A stretch of DNA of 64,000 nt from Macrocystis pyrifera (GCA_031763025.1 JASSKH010000021.1:5970611-6034610); one strand, 5' to 3'; numbered from the stretch's first letter, positions 45,209 through 57,522 are shown. A program made the numbers and translations. The notes: generated by a model from the letters alone, not told the origin.

Positions 45209-45654
45209 CTGGCGGCCAGAAGGGTTTCCCCTTCAGTGTTGCCGTCGCCATTGCCGTAAGCCTCGTTTGCAGCGCCCTCTTCCGCTTCCCCTTGCTGTCC
45301 CCTGCCCCCTTCCTTCTTTCCTTCCTCTTCCTTTGCCTTCGTCTCTGCAACCGCTGTACCTACAGACGACGATGGTTTGCTCGACGCGCGCTCGAGAGGG
45401 GTGGCAGTAAGGCCACCGCCATCGACGCCAGCACCAATACCAGCACCAGACCCAGCATTACGTACGCCGCGAACACGAATACCCCCAACACCATCAACAC
45501 CACCACCACCGCCACCACCACCTACGCCACCAGGAGAGCTAAACCTCGCTCCGCCCGACGCGTGGCCTCTCGTCTGATTCAGGCCACCCCGGGGCTCGCC
45601 GCCGCCCGCCTTGCCATAGCCGGCAGAGCAGTTGCAACAACGATCACCTCGCCG

Positions 45655-46080
45655 CCCCCCCCCCCTACTCTCTCCTTCCTCCTCCTCCTCCTCCTCCTCC
45701 TCCTCCCCCCCTCATCCTGCTCCGGGACAGCCTCGTCACAAACCCGGAAGGTGCTGCTTGATCCCTCGAGACCACGGCGGATGTCAAATGGCCCCTCGCG
45801 ACCTAGGCGACTGCTGATTGATCGCTCTCTTCCGCCTTCCGCTTCTCCGGACACGTCCTCCGTCCCGCCGCTTCCCGCGTCCCGACGCCCACGGCCTCCA
45901 CTAAAGTGCAGCCCACCGCGGCCATCCTTACCACCACCGCCACCGCTACCACTGCCGCAACCACCGCCACCGCGGCTGCCGCTGCGGCGGTCGCCGCCAC
46001 AACCACTGCCACTACCACTACCACCACCACTACCACCACTACCGCTACCGCTTCTGCTGCCGCCAGTTTTAGCTAGACCT
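45655..46080. repeat. CTC and CCACTACCACCAC trinucleotide tracts
   Basis: CTCCTCCTC (45680-45710) and ACCACCACTACC/CCGCCA repeats (45930-46060) in or beside candidate exon 2. Confidence 0.7.
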
Positions 46081-46310
46081 CTAGCAGTGCAGGCCAGGGT
46101 GTCTCCAGCGGTGCTATTAGCGGTGGTTTGAGCCGTGCCTCGAGCGGTGTCAGCAGCGGTGCTTTCAGCGGTGCCTCTACCGGTGCCTTGAGCCTTGCTT
46201 TTAGCCCGGTCTATAGCCGTACGCGCCGTTAGGACTCCAGCGAGGACCACGAGGAAGAACACAGACAGGAGTGCGGGAAAACCCCCTTGCTCCGAAGGCG
46301 AAGGTGCCGC
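45900..46310 (-). CDS. Exon 2 candidate with transmembrane segment (3' border unknown)
   Basis: The acceptor is AACCCAG|GCGGCACC at 46310. The frame joins exon 1 in phase to give AAPSPSEQGG, the hydrophobic FPALLSVFFLVVLAGVL, then TARTAIDRAKSKAQ. After this the frame becomes Thr/Ala- then Gly/Ser-rich (open to 45579), so the exon may end at one of several GT sites (for example near 46195) before the repeats. The left border given is nominal. Confidence 0.5.
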
Positions 46311-46518
46311 CTGGGTTTGCGGGGAAACGCGCCGAAATGATAACGGGGGAGGGGGGGGGGGGGGTTAACCCTATGTCTTCTGCAACGAATGTCCTAATTC
46401 AACTCTTGGCTAGATTGTGCCCGACCGTGCGTACAGAAACAAGCAAAACAAGCAAAAACCAACCGAACAAGCAACTGGCCCGACGAAAATGACCCCAGCA
46501 GCGCGAGCTCAAGCTTAC

Positions 46519-46980
46519 CCGCGCGTCTCTAGCCGCCGGAGACAGTCCCCGCGCTGATGCCGACGGTGGCGGTAGAGGCGGCGCGGAGAAAGAGGGGGCG
46601 AAGCATTCCGCGCCACACGCAGCCGGGTCCGAGACCTCAACCCCGCCTTGCTGCTCCGCATCATCGGCGTCCATGAACACCACCTCCCCCGCCGGCACCA
46701 ATATCGCTGGCGGTGTTGGTATTGGTGTTGGTGTTGACGAGAGTGGTGGTGTTAGTGCCGGTGTTAGTGATACTGTTGGTACAGTTGACGTTGGTGTTGG
46801 TGTTGGTGTTGGTGTTGGTATCGGTGTTGGTGGCGGTGATAGTGTTGGTGGTGGTGGTGTTGCTGTTGTCGGCGGCGTTGATGGTGGCGGTTGTCGCTGG
46901 TAGCGGTGGTGGTGGTGGTGGTGGTGGCGGCAGCGGTGCACTGGATGGTGGTCGATCGGCCGGTCTATCGGCAACACCAT
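46519..46980 (-). CDS. Exon 1 candidate (start uncertain)
   Basis: The open frame runs from an ATG at 46980 (MVLPIDRPIDHH) through a Pro/Thr-rich tract made by GGTGTT repeats to LSPAARDAR, then a strong donor, CGG|GTAAGC, at 46519. A second ATG (46674) inside GTTCATGGAC would give MDADDAEQQGGVEVSDPAAC and skip the repeat. The repeat-coded portion may therefore be 5' UTR or intron. Phase 0 at the donor fits the next exon. Confidence 0.5.
46690..46920 (+). repeat. GGTGTT hexamer repeat
   Basis: GTTGGTGTTGGTGTTGGTGT-type repeats; on the gene strand they read as Pro-Thr or Asn-Thr, depending on frame. Similar CAACAC repeats occur at 45470-45540 and 30600-30650. Confidence 0.85.
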
Positions 46981-47117
46981 CCACGCGACAGATCTGGAAA
47001 CCCAAGGAAGGGCGTAGTTATCCGGGGTTCGGTTTTCTTCGGCGTGAGTCCGAGATTCAGCTATTCGGCGTCGGATTCATTCACGGCATGGAGGATGGAT
47101 GGTTTTTCTGAGAGAAC

Positions 47118-47165
47118 GGGGGAGGGCGAGGGCAAGGGCAAGGGCAAGGACAAGGGCAAGGCGGA
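47118..47165 (+). repeat. (GGGCAA)n short tract
   Basis: GAGGGCAAGGGCAAGGGCAA followed by variant units; eight or so hexamers. Confidence 0.85.
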
Positions 47166-47229
47166 TTTTATTTTAATTAAACAAAAGAGTTACACCGCGA
47201 CTGAGTATAGTAGTAACAACGTTTAGAAT

Positions 47230-48380
47230 TCCTGTTTCCAATCCTGTCCCCGGTTCTGTTTCCATTGCTGATTTCGAATTAGTTTGCATTTCCACTTCTA
47301 AATATATTTACGTTCCTATTCGCGTCTCCGTTTCCGTTTCCATCTTCGCTCCCCAATAGACTTCCGTCTCCGTTTCCATTTTCGATTCCGAGTGAGTTTA
47401 TTTTTCATTCTCAATTATGTTTTCATATGTAGACACGTTTGTGTCGAATTGTCCGCTTCCGCTCCCGCTTCAGTTTCCATTGGCATTTCCTATTTAGGTT
47501 CCATCTCCGTTTCCATCTCCGTCCTCTATTAAATGTCCGTCTCCGTTTCCATGTTGGATTCCGATCGATTTTCCGTTTCCGTCCCCATCTCAGAGTCCGT
47601 TGCATTTCCATCTCAACTCCTATTTCTATTTCGGTTTTTGATTCGGAATTCGATTCCGTTTCCACCTCCGGGCCGATTCACGCTTCCTTCTCGGTCTTTA
47701 TTTCCTATTTCATCTCCGTTTCGTTCCGTTCCGATCTGTGTTTCCGTTTCCACTCACGTCCCCGGTTCCGGTTCCATTATTTATTCCGAATCGGGTTCTG
47801 TTACTATTCCAAAATTAATTTACAATTCTATTGCCGCCTCCGTTGATGTTTGTCCGTCCGTTTCCTTTTCCGACTCCGATTCAATTTCTGATTTCATTTC
47901 AATGCCGACTCCAAGTGACTGCCCTCTTTTTCCCATCGAAGTAGTCTCCATCTCCATTCTTTTCATTTCGTGTTTCCGTCCCGCCCCCGTATCCGTGCCT
48001 GTTCCATTTCCGTCGTCTGTCTCCGATTCTGAACCCGTTTCCGATTCCGATAGAGTTTTCGTTTCCGTATCCGTCTCCGATTCCGTTCCATTTCCGTGTT
48101 TTATCTCTATTTCCATTTCGATTCAAATTGAGTCCCCGTTTCCGTTTCCGTCAGGGTATCTGTTTCCGATTTGACTACCAATTCCTATTCAGTTTCGGTT
48201 CAAATTTCCGTTGCCGTTTCCGCTTCAATTTTCGTTTCTATCTCCCACCTGGCACTGCATTAAATTTCCCTCTTATGTCACTATTTTCATTTACATTTCC
48301 GATACCGGCTGATTTTGAGTGTCCGTTTCTGTCTTCGCTTCCGAAAACGAAAACGTTTCCGCTTCCAATTCCGGTTTTCC
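47230..48380 (+). repeat. TTTCCG/TCTCCG pyrimidine-rich hexamer minisatellite
   Basis: About 1.1 kb of TCCGTTTCC and CATCTCCGTTTCC-like units broken by short unique strings. ORFs over 100 codons on both strands (Ser/Phe/Arg or Glu/Lys-rich) result from the 6-bp period. Confidence 0.9.
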
Positions 48381-48639
48381 GTTTCTCCGTGCATCTAGTT
48401 TCTACGCTAGGTACCCGACGACTTCCAGCAGACCCAGTGCTCAAACAATTAATCATAGTAGTAGAGGTAATGGGTACGACTTCTGTCGTCGAAACCTGTG
48501 AATACGAGACAGAGAGAAGTACGCGCCGCAACATGAAACGGGTGGACAGTTGAGCGTAATAGGGGAACGCAAGCACAAGCGACAACGGGCTGCTCGATTA
48601 GCTGCAGGACGATGGCGCCCCTAAAACGAGTAGCTCCAG

Positions 48640-48970
48640 GTAGCTCCATTGATGCTGCTGGTGTTGCTGCTGCTGATGCTAATGCTAATGCTGCTGCTAA
48701 TACTTGTGGTGGTGGTGGTGGTGCTGCTGCTGCTGCTAATTTCAATAATGTGGGTATTATAATGAATGCTGCAAACGCTAACGATAATGCTGCTGATATC
48801 GATGTATGTTGCTACTGCAACATACACTACGTTGTTGCTGCTGCTGCCGCTACTGCTACTGCTGCTGTTGCTGCTGCCACCGATCCCGCTGCTACTGCTG
48901 CTGCCGCCGCCGCCGATGCCTCCGCCGCCGCTGCTGCTGCTGCTGCTGCTGCTGCCAATGCCGCTGTGAA
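48640..48970 (+). repeat. GCTGCT/GCTAAT trinucleotide region
   Basis: A near-continuous GCT-based repeat giving a 121-codon Ala-rich ORF (48612-48977). It may be pure repeat; no non-repetitive domain is attached. Confidence 0.8.
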
Positions 48971-49070
48971 TATGTGAGCTGTGAGCAGCGCGTCTACTTC
49001 AAAGCCTCGCAAACACCGTTGTTGCCCAACTCTCATCGCGCTCGAAAATAGAGTAGTCCGTCATGTAGCC

Positions 49071-49396
49071 GGCGTCCCCGGTAGCTTGGTAGGTGGTCCG
49101 CGTGCCTACTACGATCAATTTCGTGGGTTCAAATATCACCGAGTGCATACTGGTAAGGACTTTTTCTTGCATAAAAATTGATTCGCGGAAAGCGCGAAGG
49201 CGTGAGTTAGCAAAATTCGATGAAAAATCGACGAGCAGTGGGAATGCTGAACCCTATCCGGGATAAAAAATGAACGCACGTATCGGGAGGGAGAAGGGAC
49301 GACACCTGTGACCACGGCTTGTCCAGAAGAACATCGCCGGGGGTAAAACCTCTTACGAGCTAAGCTGGAAAGTGAAAGTGATGATATAAAAAAAAA
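49071..49396 (+). mobile_element. SINE family A, full-length copy with tRNA-like head
   Basis: The head has an A-box-like TAGCTTGGTAGG and a B box GGGTTCAAATATC; the body ends CACCTGTGACCACGGCTTGT, GCTGGAAAGTGAAAGTG and an A tail. RNA polymerase III would transcribe it and a LINE would mobilise it. Other copies: 26278, 58250, 60150, 62818. Confidence 0.85.
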
Positions 49397-50724
49397 TACA
49401 CACACCAGATAAGACTTATCATATATGGAAACGCAAAGTTCTCATAAAAAGTTGGATTTCCAAAGATACCCGTCAGAATTTTTCAGGTACAGCTCTGCTT
49501 TGAGCACGAATCTTGAAGAGGAAAGTTCCAAACTTTTGCAAAACCCCGAAAAAAAAAAACAATTCTGGGGACGATGTTGAGCCAAGATCGGCTTCAGAAA
49601 AACTCAGGCGGACATTTGGCTCGAAGCGTCGGGATTCCAAGTCCTCGACAGACATCGATCGACAAAACCAACGACTGTGTCCTGAATTCTGAACGGAGAG
49701 AGCTTGCTGGGGGCTCCGACCCACCCTAGAGTCACCGCGTTCACACAATGGCCGGTGACATGTGGCGGGCGCTGGCCAGGCGTACGATACAAAAACAATT
49801 GGCCTTTGGTGTGCACAAAACGGATGACAAAAATTCTCGACCCGTCTGGAATGGCAAAAAAAATAGTATTTTCTCAGGTTTGGATACCGGAGGACGCCGC
49901 CGGCAAGCTCTCGCCCCCTAGCCCATGGATCTACCTGATGCCTTCGAGGCCGCCATCTATGCTCGTCCGCCTTGTCCGACACCAAGTGGGTTGGCCGTGG
50001 GCTGAGTCTATGTCGAGATCGAGAGTCTATCGTCGCACGAACTGATTTTTTTCAGCGTGTTAACAGTTTTTATAAATTTTGAAATACGTCAGCTGTGAGT
50101 TCGACTGATTAAATAGTTGATGCTCAACTTTGCAACTTTGCAAGCTGCGTAATACGCCTCGTCTATATTCCATTTTTACCGAATTTTACAATTATTGTGA
50201 TAAACCGAGCGCGCGTATTCTATATGTGATTCCTTGTCAAAGATATAGGCCAGCGGCTCCCCTGGATGCTGCCCGGGTCAACAGGACAATTTTAACTAAT
50301 CATTCTGCGCACTGATACTATATAACCCGAACAAGGGATATTGATATGATGTTGCAACATGTTGAAACCTTTGCATTTCACAAATATTTATAGATTGATT
50401 GAATGTTGTTTGTAACGAGAAAAAACAAATTGCGCCGCCTGCAGCCAATAGAAAAAAGGAGAAAAAATCAGACATTTTCCCTCTTTTTTCCCACAGCGGC
50501 GGTACGAGGATATTTTCGGTCGTTCTTTGAAAGCGATCTTTTTGAAAGAAAACGTTTGGACTTCGCGTTTCCATTGGCATAGGTCTAAGGCCCATTATTA
50601 TCGGAGAGATCTTTTTCCAGAATTTCCCAAGTTTGGAAATAAACGGAAATATGTATCAAGATCAAGATACGGAGGCGTTCTGTCACAATTTGTTAACTTC
50701 TTCAGAAGTAAAACAAACAGGATT
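49397..50724. other. No gene recognised
   Basis: Short overlapping ORFs only; a 170-codon minus ORF at 49473-49985 shows no family motif. Confidence 0.4.
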
Positions 50725-50731
50725 TTTTTAG

Positions 50732-53089
50732 GTTGCTTCCTGTGCGGTTCGATTTCTAGCTTCAGATTTGTATTTTTCGATCTCAAAAATGAATGACCCT
50801 GCTTACGCAGTCCGAATGAGCAAAATCCGACCGGACATTTTTCGATCTGAGAATCCGATAACCTAAGACGACTTGGGTCATCAGATTCTAAAATCGAAAA
50901 ATGGCATGCTCTCTAAATTCAAGATGTTATCCACGACAGCACGCAGCAGCAGAACGATCGATAAGTTGGATTGTGACGCAGCTGTGTAGCGGTGTTGCTT
51001 CGCACCCGACGCGCGGTCGGCGAGCGGCGCGTCTCTCCGTGGCCAGACTACAGTCGCCTGGCGCGGGCTCGGGCCAAGAGACCAAGAGAAGCGCACTTGG
51101 CGCGCACCTCTCAGTGGATACGTACTCGTAGACTGCACTGCTGTACAGCAGCAGCAGCAGTCAGTCACGTTGTGGAACATAAAATACCACGACAGGATGA
51201 CGCTAGCGCACTCGCCAGGTCTCTTCGCCGCCAGCCCAGAGGCAGTCAGCCTTGGCTCGGACGGTTGGGTCCTACGCGCAGTGCAGCGCACCCAGCGCGT
51301 CTCTTCGCGGCGCCAGACCACAACAACAGCATTTGGTCTCGGCGTTTGCTCGAATCTCGGCACGCGCAATAAATCTGATTTTTCCGCATAGGAAAACTGA
51401 TTCGATTTGCGAAGTTCACATCTGAAAATGCGATCGGGTCAAAATCTGAAGCTCAAAAATCGAACGGCATAGGAAACGGCCTGTAGGCTGTTTCCTGTGC
51501 GGTCCGATTGCGAGCTTGGGATTGGTATTTTTCAATCAAAAAAACGAATGGCCCTGCTTTTGCAATCCGAATATGCAAAATCCGACCGAAAAAAAAACAC
51601 AATCTGATGCCAGTTGTTATGCAGTCGGAAAGTCGGAATGAAAAAGCCGGTTTCCGATCGGAGACAAAAATTGGCTTTCTGATGCAGTTGAAAAAGAGCC
51701 TTTTCAATCCAAGATTTTTTCCACTATTTTTTTCAACTGGACCAGACAGTCGAAAAAACTGATCCAGCACGCCAGTCGGATTGATGCATCGGAAAGGTTA
51801 GAAAGTCCCGCCGCATACTCGTACGGGCATCACACACCCACGCCACAACAACACGACATACGACAGGACGTCACACCACAACATCGGCGACGCTGGCTTG
51901 GCTGCTGTCACTTCTGCTGCTGCTCGCTGCGAGTCAGCGTGATACATCCTTATCTACGCCCGCCAGCAGCACGTGTCAGCACCCAATGGCCACAGTGCGC
52001 GGCATCGATGACCTTTTGCCGACTGCTGCGGTGGCTGTAGCTCTCGAAAAAGTCCAGAGCCGCGATGGCCTCGAGGACGAGATGGAGGAGAACGCCCCGC
52101 GTGTGAAGCTCACATGCTGCTCGAGGAAGAAGCGAGACATGAGCATTTATGTGTGGCTGGGCGCAGCTGCTGGAAGGTGAAGACCTCTCTGACCCCACGA
52201 GCAGTACGGCGAAGCAGTTTCCAACCGACTTCCGCTTACCCGACCCTTTTTTCTTGGACCTACAACAGTAGTCAACACACACTACATCAAACGGCTCCAG
52301 AAAAAACACAACAACTGCTGTATATTCGATCCGACGGACGAGAAGAAGGGTATAGCGATTCACAATCCAGTCGGAAAAAAAAAAACGATCGGAAACCGGG
52401 TTTTTCAATCCACGTTTCCGACCGCGTAAGAATTCGCCTGAGAATCCGATGACACGCCAAAATCCGACGGTTTTGGTCATCAGATTCTAAAATCGAAAAA
52501 TGGCATGCTCTCTAAATTCAAGATGTTATCCGCGAAAGCACACAGCAGCAGAACGATCGATGAGTTGGATTGTGACACAGCTGTATAGCGACGTTGCTTC
52601 GCGCCCAACGCGCGGTCGGGCGGGCGGCGCATCTCTCCGTGGCCAGACTACAGTCGGCTGGCGCGGGCTCGGGCCTGTAGAGACCAAGAGAGGCGCACGC
52701 GGCGCGCGCCTCTCCGTGGATACGTACTCGTAGACTACACTGTTGTCCAGAAGCAGCAGCAGCAGTCAGTCACATTGTTGTGAAACATAAAATATCAAGA
52801 CAGGTTGACTCTACAGCAGTAGCGCATTCGCCAGGTCTCTTCGCTTCCAGCCCAGAGGCAGTCAGCCTTGGCTCGGACGGTTGGGTCCTACGCGCAGTGC
52901 AGCGCACCCAGCGCGTCTCTTCGTGGCGCCAGACCACAACAGCAGCAGTTGGTCTCGGCGTTTGCTCGAATCTCTGAACGTACAATAACTCTAATTTTCC
53001 GATTTTTCCGAATAGGAAGACTGTTTCGATTTGCCAAGTTCACATCTGAAAATGCGATCAAATCAAAATCAAACCGCATCATAGGAAAC
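50732..53089. mobile_element. Two head-to-tail TIR elements sharing one outer target duplication
   Basis: Unit 1 (50732-51477) and unit 2 (51490-53089) each begin with GTT(G/T)(C/-)TTCCTGTGCGGTxCGATT and end with its inverted form (CGAACGGCATAGGAAAC; ACCGCATCATAGGAAAC). The pair is flanked by TTTTTAG at 50725-50731 and 53090-53096. They share about 550 bp (50880-51440; 52480-53075) containing ATGGCATGCTCTCTAAATTC and a CAG tract. Unit 2 has about 850 bp extra. No transposase was recognised, so both are non-autonomous DNA elements; a 7-8 bp duplication would fit a hAT-type transposase. Confidence 0.75.
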
Positions 53090-53096
53090 TTTTTAG

Positions 53097-54566
53097 ATTT
53101 AACATATTTTGGGGGGAAAAGATGGCGAAAATCTGGAAGATAAAAAAATTGCGCGAAAAATATGGAAATCATGAAATTATGGGAAAAAGAGCTATCCGAT
53201 ACGAATAACTCTAACCAGTAACTGGTACCAGGTACGTACAAAGGCACAACTACCACGTCATCTCCGTGAGGGGTCGACCGCGCTGAACCGAACCAGGCCC
53301 TGACGCAGTCACGGGGTAGTTAGCTGAACCAGCAGCCCATGTTGACTTCAGACAGCCTACAGCAGTAGTGTGTCTATGCTATGGGGACGTGAAGTAGCAA
53401 CAGGCAAGTAATGGAGGATACACAACCAGATTTTTTATGTATACGTAGCTGGTTCAATTTAAGCCAGAAAAGAGGCGCACCTTGACGGAATGTTGAAGCT
53501 TGCCCCAAGGAGGGAGACAATTGCGTTCGCAAGCGTGCCCACGAAGCTCCCACCCTGTCGCCAGTCCCAATTACCGTCTCGAGTTCCTACTCTCCTGTCT
53601 CCGAGCATGGGCTAGCATGGGCTTGCTGCTGGGCTCTGGCTAATGACTGGTTTTATCGGCCCCTAGCTTACAACGCCTTATCATGACATTGAACATTACT
53701 AAAGCCACGTTGACGTCGTACAGCTAACAAGCACGCGACAATAGCCCCTCAGCTTCCGGCGTAGGTAAGCCAGGGAATCGAAGCGTTGCATCGCCTTGCT
53801 TTAGGTTGGTCCGGGAAGGAATCTGACGGCGGTTCTACTCGGACGTGCCAGAGAAGGTGGGAGTGTCGCCTTCCATAGCAACAGCAACATCAGCTTCAAA
53901 CGTATCCAATGCCTGCGACACTCGTAGCATTTGTTCTGTGTGTGCAGCCGCAAGCAGACCTTGGGTTCCGTCTGGCTCTGTAGCAATGCACGGACAGCAG
54001 CTCGCACCCTCGGAACCAGACAAACAGCAGTACTCGTACCCTCTGGGAAAAAAAGGCAAGAAAGGGTCCCTCGTGCGTTGCCGTGGCTGGCGCAAGCGAA
54101 CAACACAACAACAGCAAAGCAAGCAAGCACCTTTGCTTTGACGCACCATTTGTTTTGACTCGACCGCCGTTGTTGCGAATCTCATTCACGATCTGCGATA
54201 CTCGTACCATTTATCAATTGAACATATGTTTTCTCTTCAAAGAAGCACCACCTGTGGTCACAGCTATCATACGCGTACGATTATTTTACATCATGTACGG
54301 CGTGGACGTACGTATCCTACCCTCGTGTACGTGCAAACGTGTATTAATAGTAGCATCTGCTGTACAAGCAGTGCTAGGTACGTAGCTTCAGAGGTAGCCG
54401 AGAGGGGTACGCTGGTACGAGCAGCCGCAGCCTACGAGATACGTACGTGCGCCATCGTCATCACATCGCCACGGCTCGTCCTCGCATGTACGAGTAGCAT
54501 CTCACGCGGTTCGTTTCGATTGCCACGTGCACGCTCAAGGGCGTATCTAATAGTGGCATGTCTTTA
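53097..54566. other. No gene recognised
   Basis: Several overlapping ORFs near 53800-54210 share no family motif. Confidence 0.4.
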
Positions 54567-55475
54567 ACTCCCTCCAAGGAGCATGGGAACGAGCGGAACG
54601 GAACGAGGCTGCTCGTGTTCATTCGTTCCGTTCCTATCTAAAAAAAAAAACGTGTCTGGATCCATGCAGAATCCTGGGCCTCGCCAGCCGAATCGGTACG
54701 AACGGTATATTTTGTACATGACACGGCAAAATGGTGTCCACATCCATCTTCGGTGGTGTCCATCTACATCGAATAATATGCCATTTGTTGCCGTTCGGTC
54801 GGGCCGTTCGGTCCTCTCCAACAAGAAAAAGGGGTATAACACTTCTTCTTCCTCTTCCTCTTCCTCTTCCTAGATACATACTGTTTTTTCTCGGGCTGCA
54901 CTGAATCTCGTCGTTTCCCACAACCGATCAGCACCAATTCATGCGGCAAATAATATTCCATTCGGTTCGTTCCAATGAGTACAGACACCCCCCTTTTACT
55001 CCCTTCAAAGCGCATGGGAACGACGGGAACGGAACGAGGCTGCTCGTGGTCGTTGGTTCCGTTCCTGACCAGCCTCGTTCCGTTACAACGTTACAACGCA
55101 AAAAAAAAAAAAAAACGTGTTTTGGTCCGTGCCGAATCCTGGGTCTCGCCAGCCGAATCTGTACGAACGGTATCTTTCGAATGTGCCACGACAGTGTGTT
55201 GTGCGCATATTGGTGTCCACGTCCATCTTCGGGTGGTGTCCATCTACATCAAACGAGATGCTATCTGTTCCCGTTCGGTCGGGCCGTTCGGTCCTCCCAA
55301 AGAAGAAAACGAGGTGCAACGTGCAACGGCGGTGCAACACTGCTTCTTCCTCTTTCAAGATATGCAGTTTTTCTCCGGCTGCACTGAATCTATTCGTTTT
55401 CCACGACCAATCAGCACCAATTCACGTGCCAAACAATATTCCACTCGGGCTCGTTCCGATGCTGCTCCCTTGGGG
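54567..55475 (+). repeat. Direct tandem duplication, about 430-470 bp units
   Basis: Unit 1 (about 54567-54998) and unit 2 (about 54999-55475) share GCATGGGAACGA, GGAACGGAACGAGGCTGCTC, GAATCCTGGG, CCATCTTCGG(G)TGGTGTCCATCTA, TTCGGTCGGGCCGTTCGGTC and ATCAGCACCAATTCA. Both contain an A-run. Identity is visibly below that of the 95-bp intronic duplication, so it is older. Confidence 0.85.
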
Positions 55476-55488
55476 GGGGGGGGGGGGG
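55472..55488. repeat. G tract, 17 bp
   Basis: Uninterrupted G homopolymer at the end of the duplication. Confidence 0.95.
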
Positions 55489-55728
55489 TTAAGACACGCC
55501 CTAAATCGAGGGTTCGGGAGTCCGGAGACTGATCCCTCGGGGACCTGTGAATACTATTAATATTACAGACAGTACAAACAGTAGGACATTGCTCTCAAGT
55601 AACAGGTATTCCCTACTCTCTAACCTACTGTAGGTGAAGGTGTTAAGGTGTTGAGGTGCTGTGGGGCTGTCTATTTATGTAGCTAAAAGTCAAAAACTGC
55701 TGTCCGTCTGTCCGTCGGAAAAAAGAAA

Positions 55729-56700
55729 CAGGGGCTTTTCGCGGGTCAGGTCAAACCTCACGGGTCGGGGCGGGTCGAGTCAGTTCAGCTGGCCCGATCC
55801 GACTCGCGAAAATTTTGAGGTATGGTGACTTGACCCGACCCGACCCGCGATATTTTGAAAGCCTCTTGACCCGACCCCACTCGACCCGCGAAATTAAAAA
55901 ACTGTTGATCCGACCCGACCCGACCCGACCCGACCCGCGAGATTTCAAAATCTCCAGACCCGAACCGACCCGCCACCTTTCGATTGACCGGTGAGACACG
56001 GGTTTCATGCGAGTCGGGCTACCTTGACCCGCGAGACCTTTTGTCTTGACCCGCAGGTTCGACTCGCGGATCTGGCCCGTGGGCTGACACTTCAAAAACA
56101 AGTTCATATTCATTTTGTGCCCCGCAGCGATATGTGGTCTGGCTGTAGTGCGTATGGATGGATGTGAGCATACGTGTATGGATTTGGCGGTGTTTTAATG
56201 TTCGAATATGATACCAAAGGAGTATTATTGAATATTGGTAGAGGGAAGCCTTTGGATAAGAGAGCGGGAAGTGTTTCAAGTGTAGGATCCGCGGGTCCGA
56301 CCCGTGGGTCAGCAGAAAACAACTCATGGGTCATGCCGGCCCGACCCGCGAGTGACCCGTTTCTCGCGGGTCATAACCTGACCCGACCCATGAGCTTTTC
56401 ATCACCTCTTGACCCGACCTGACCCAACCCGTGAGATTCGAGAAGTTCATAACCCGACCCGACCCGACCCGACCCGTGAGATTTGATGAACTCTTGACCC
56501 GACCCGCGAGATTTGAAAACCTCGTGACCCCACCCGACCGGACCCGTGACAGTTTGAACACTTCCTGGCCCGACCCGACCCCACACGACCCGTGATATTT
56601 TGAACATTTCCTGGCCCGACCCGGCCCGACCCGACCCGTGACATTATGAACACCCCGTGACCCGACCCGTGAGTCGGGTCATGACCCGCGAAAAGCCCTG
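55729..56700. mobile_element. hAT-like TIR element filled with GACCC repeats
   Basis: The ends are CAGGGGCTTTTCGCGGGTCA and TGACCCGCGAAAAGCCCTG, inverted repeats opening CAGGG as in many hAT elements. The interior is units of TTGACCCGACCCGCGAGATTT-like sequence (about 40-60 bp), with a unique block at 56100-56290. A clear 8-bp duplication was not seen. No transposase is present. Confidence 0.7.
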
Positions 56701-57418
56701 GAACAAACGATACTGCAAAATCAAGTAGTACACGGCTAGTTTTAAACATTCAAGCAAACACCACTCAAACTCGTGCGTGTATAAGCAAACAATACCACAA
56801 TCAACCGAATGCCACGATATGAATAGTAGTGTTTACGACTTGGCCCAGCTTGGACAACATTGCTTGACAACCCGCTCTAATTTAAAGTACGTATTAATGG
56901 TAGTGTTTACGACTTCACCCAGCTTCGACAAAATGGCTGATGGTCCACACTAATTTTTAGTATTTATAGGACTGGGCACTTGCACAGTATGTGCTGGCAG
57001 TGGCAATCCACTGATTAACCCAGCCAGTATATTTGCCAGTAATTTTTCTTACGTACGTCCAAGAAACACGCCATATTACAGTACGGAAACCCACCAGGTG
57101 CGTTTCGAGAGGAGAGAGGAGAGCGGAAACACAGCAGTACACTGCTGCAATCCAGTTTACTGATTGGTTTCGACGATAGAATCATCGCTACTGACTGAGT
57201 CAGCCAGTGCCCAGCCCTAAAGTACCTATACTAGTGCTTAAGACTCGGCCTAACTTGGACAGAATGATTGATAGTACACACTACCATTAATAGTAAGCTT
57301 CCCATTGCATCGCCGTTCCGAGAAACGTTCCATGCGGTCGGAGTGTATAAGGTTATATAATGATCAGAGTTACCGCTCCTGCTGTAGTATTGAATGTCAA
57401 GTGCAAGCAGTATTATTA
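56701..57418. other. No gene recognised
   Basis: GTGTTTACGACTTGGCCCAG and a similar string with CTTCACCCAGCTT are repeated about 80 bp apart (56829, 56904), with a third, weaker one near 57237. Confidence 0.45.
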
Positions 57419-57522
57419 TTACGGGGAACCATAGTAAATAGGACCGAATATAGTTGGTAAAAATAGGGAAATATATAGGTTTTGTGTGTACCGTAGGTCC
57501 TATTCACTATGGCCCCCCGTAA
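57419..57522. mobile_element. TA-flanked MITE, copy 4
   Basis: TTACGGGGAACC...GGCCCCCCGTAA with TA on both sides; interior in the same orientation as copies 2, 5 and 6. Confidence 0.95.

Larger units (their letters stand above)
29092..46980 (-). other. Probable multi-exon gene: membrane protein with GAF-like domain
   Basis: The locus is assembled by eye from exons on one strand with good GT-AG borders. In order they give a low-complexity N-terminus, a transmembrane stretch (FPALLSVFFLVVLAGVL), a charged helix, helical exons, low-complexity exons, a GAF-like segment (HAYAGAPIFVEGAPLGTFCV) and a Ser/Glu-rich C-terminus. Joins that keep phase are 46519/46310 (0), 45073/43476 (0), 43366/42847 (0, using the second AG), 42694/38299 (1), 32096/31386 (1) and 31253/30384 (0). 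GAF domains bind small ligands or mediate dimerisation in signalling proteins. No output domain was recognised, so its role stays open. Introns hold LINE, SINE-like and MITE insertions and microsatellites. Missing exons and more than one gene both remain possible. Confidence 0.6.

Noticed and set aside
47423-48174. ORFs in the TTTCCG region
   Set aside because: They follow the 6-bp repeat period on both strands.
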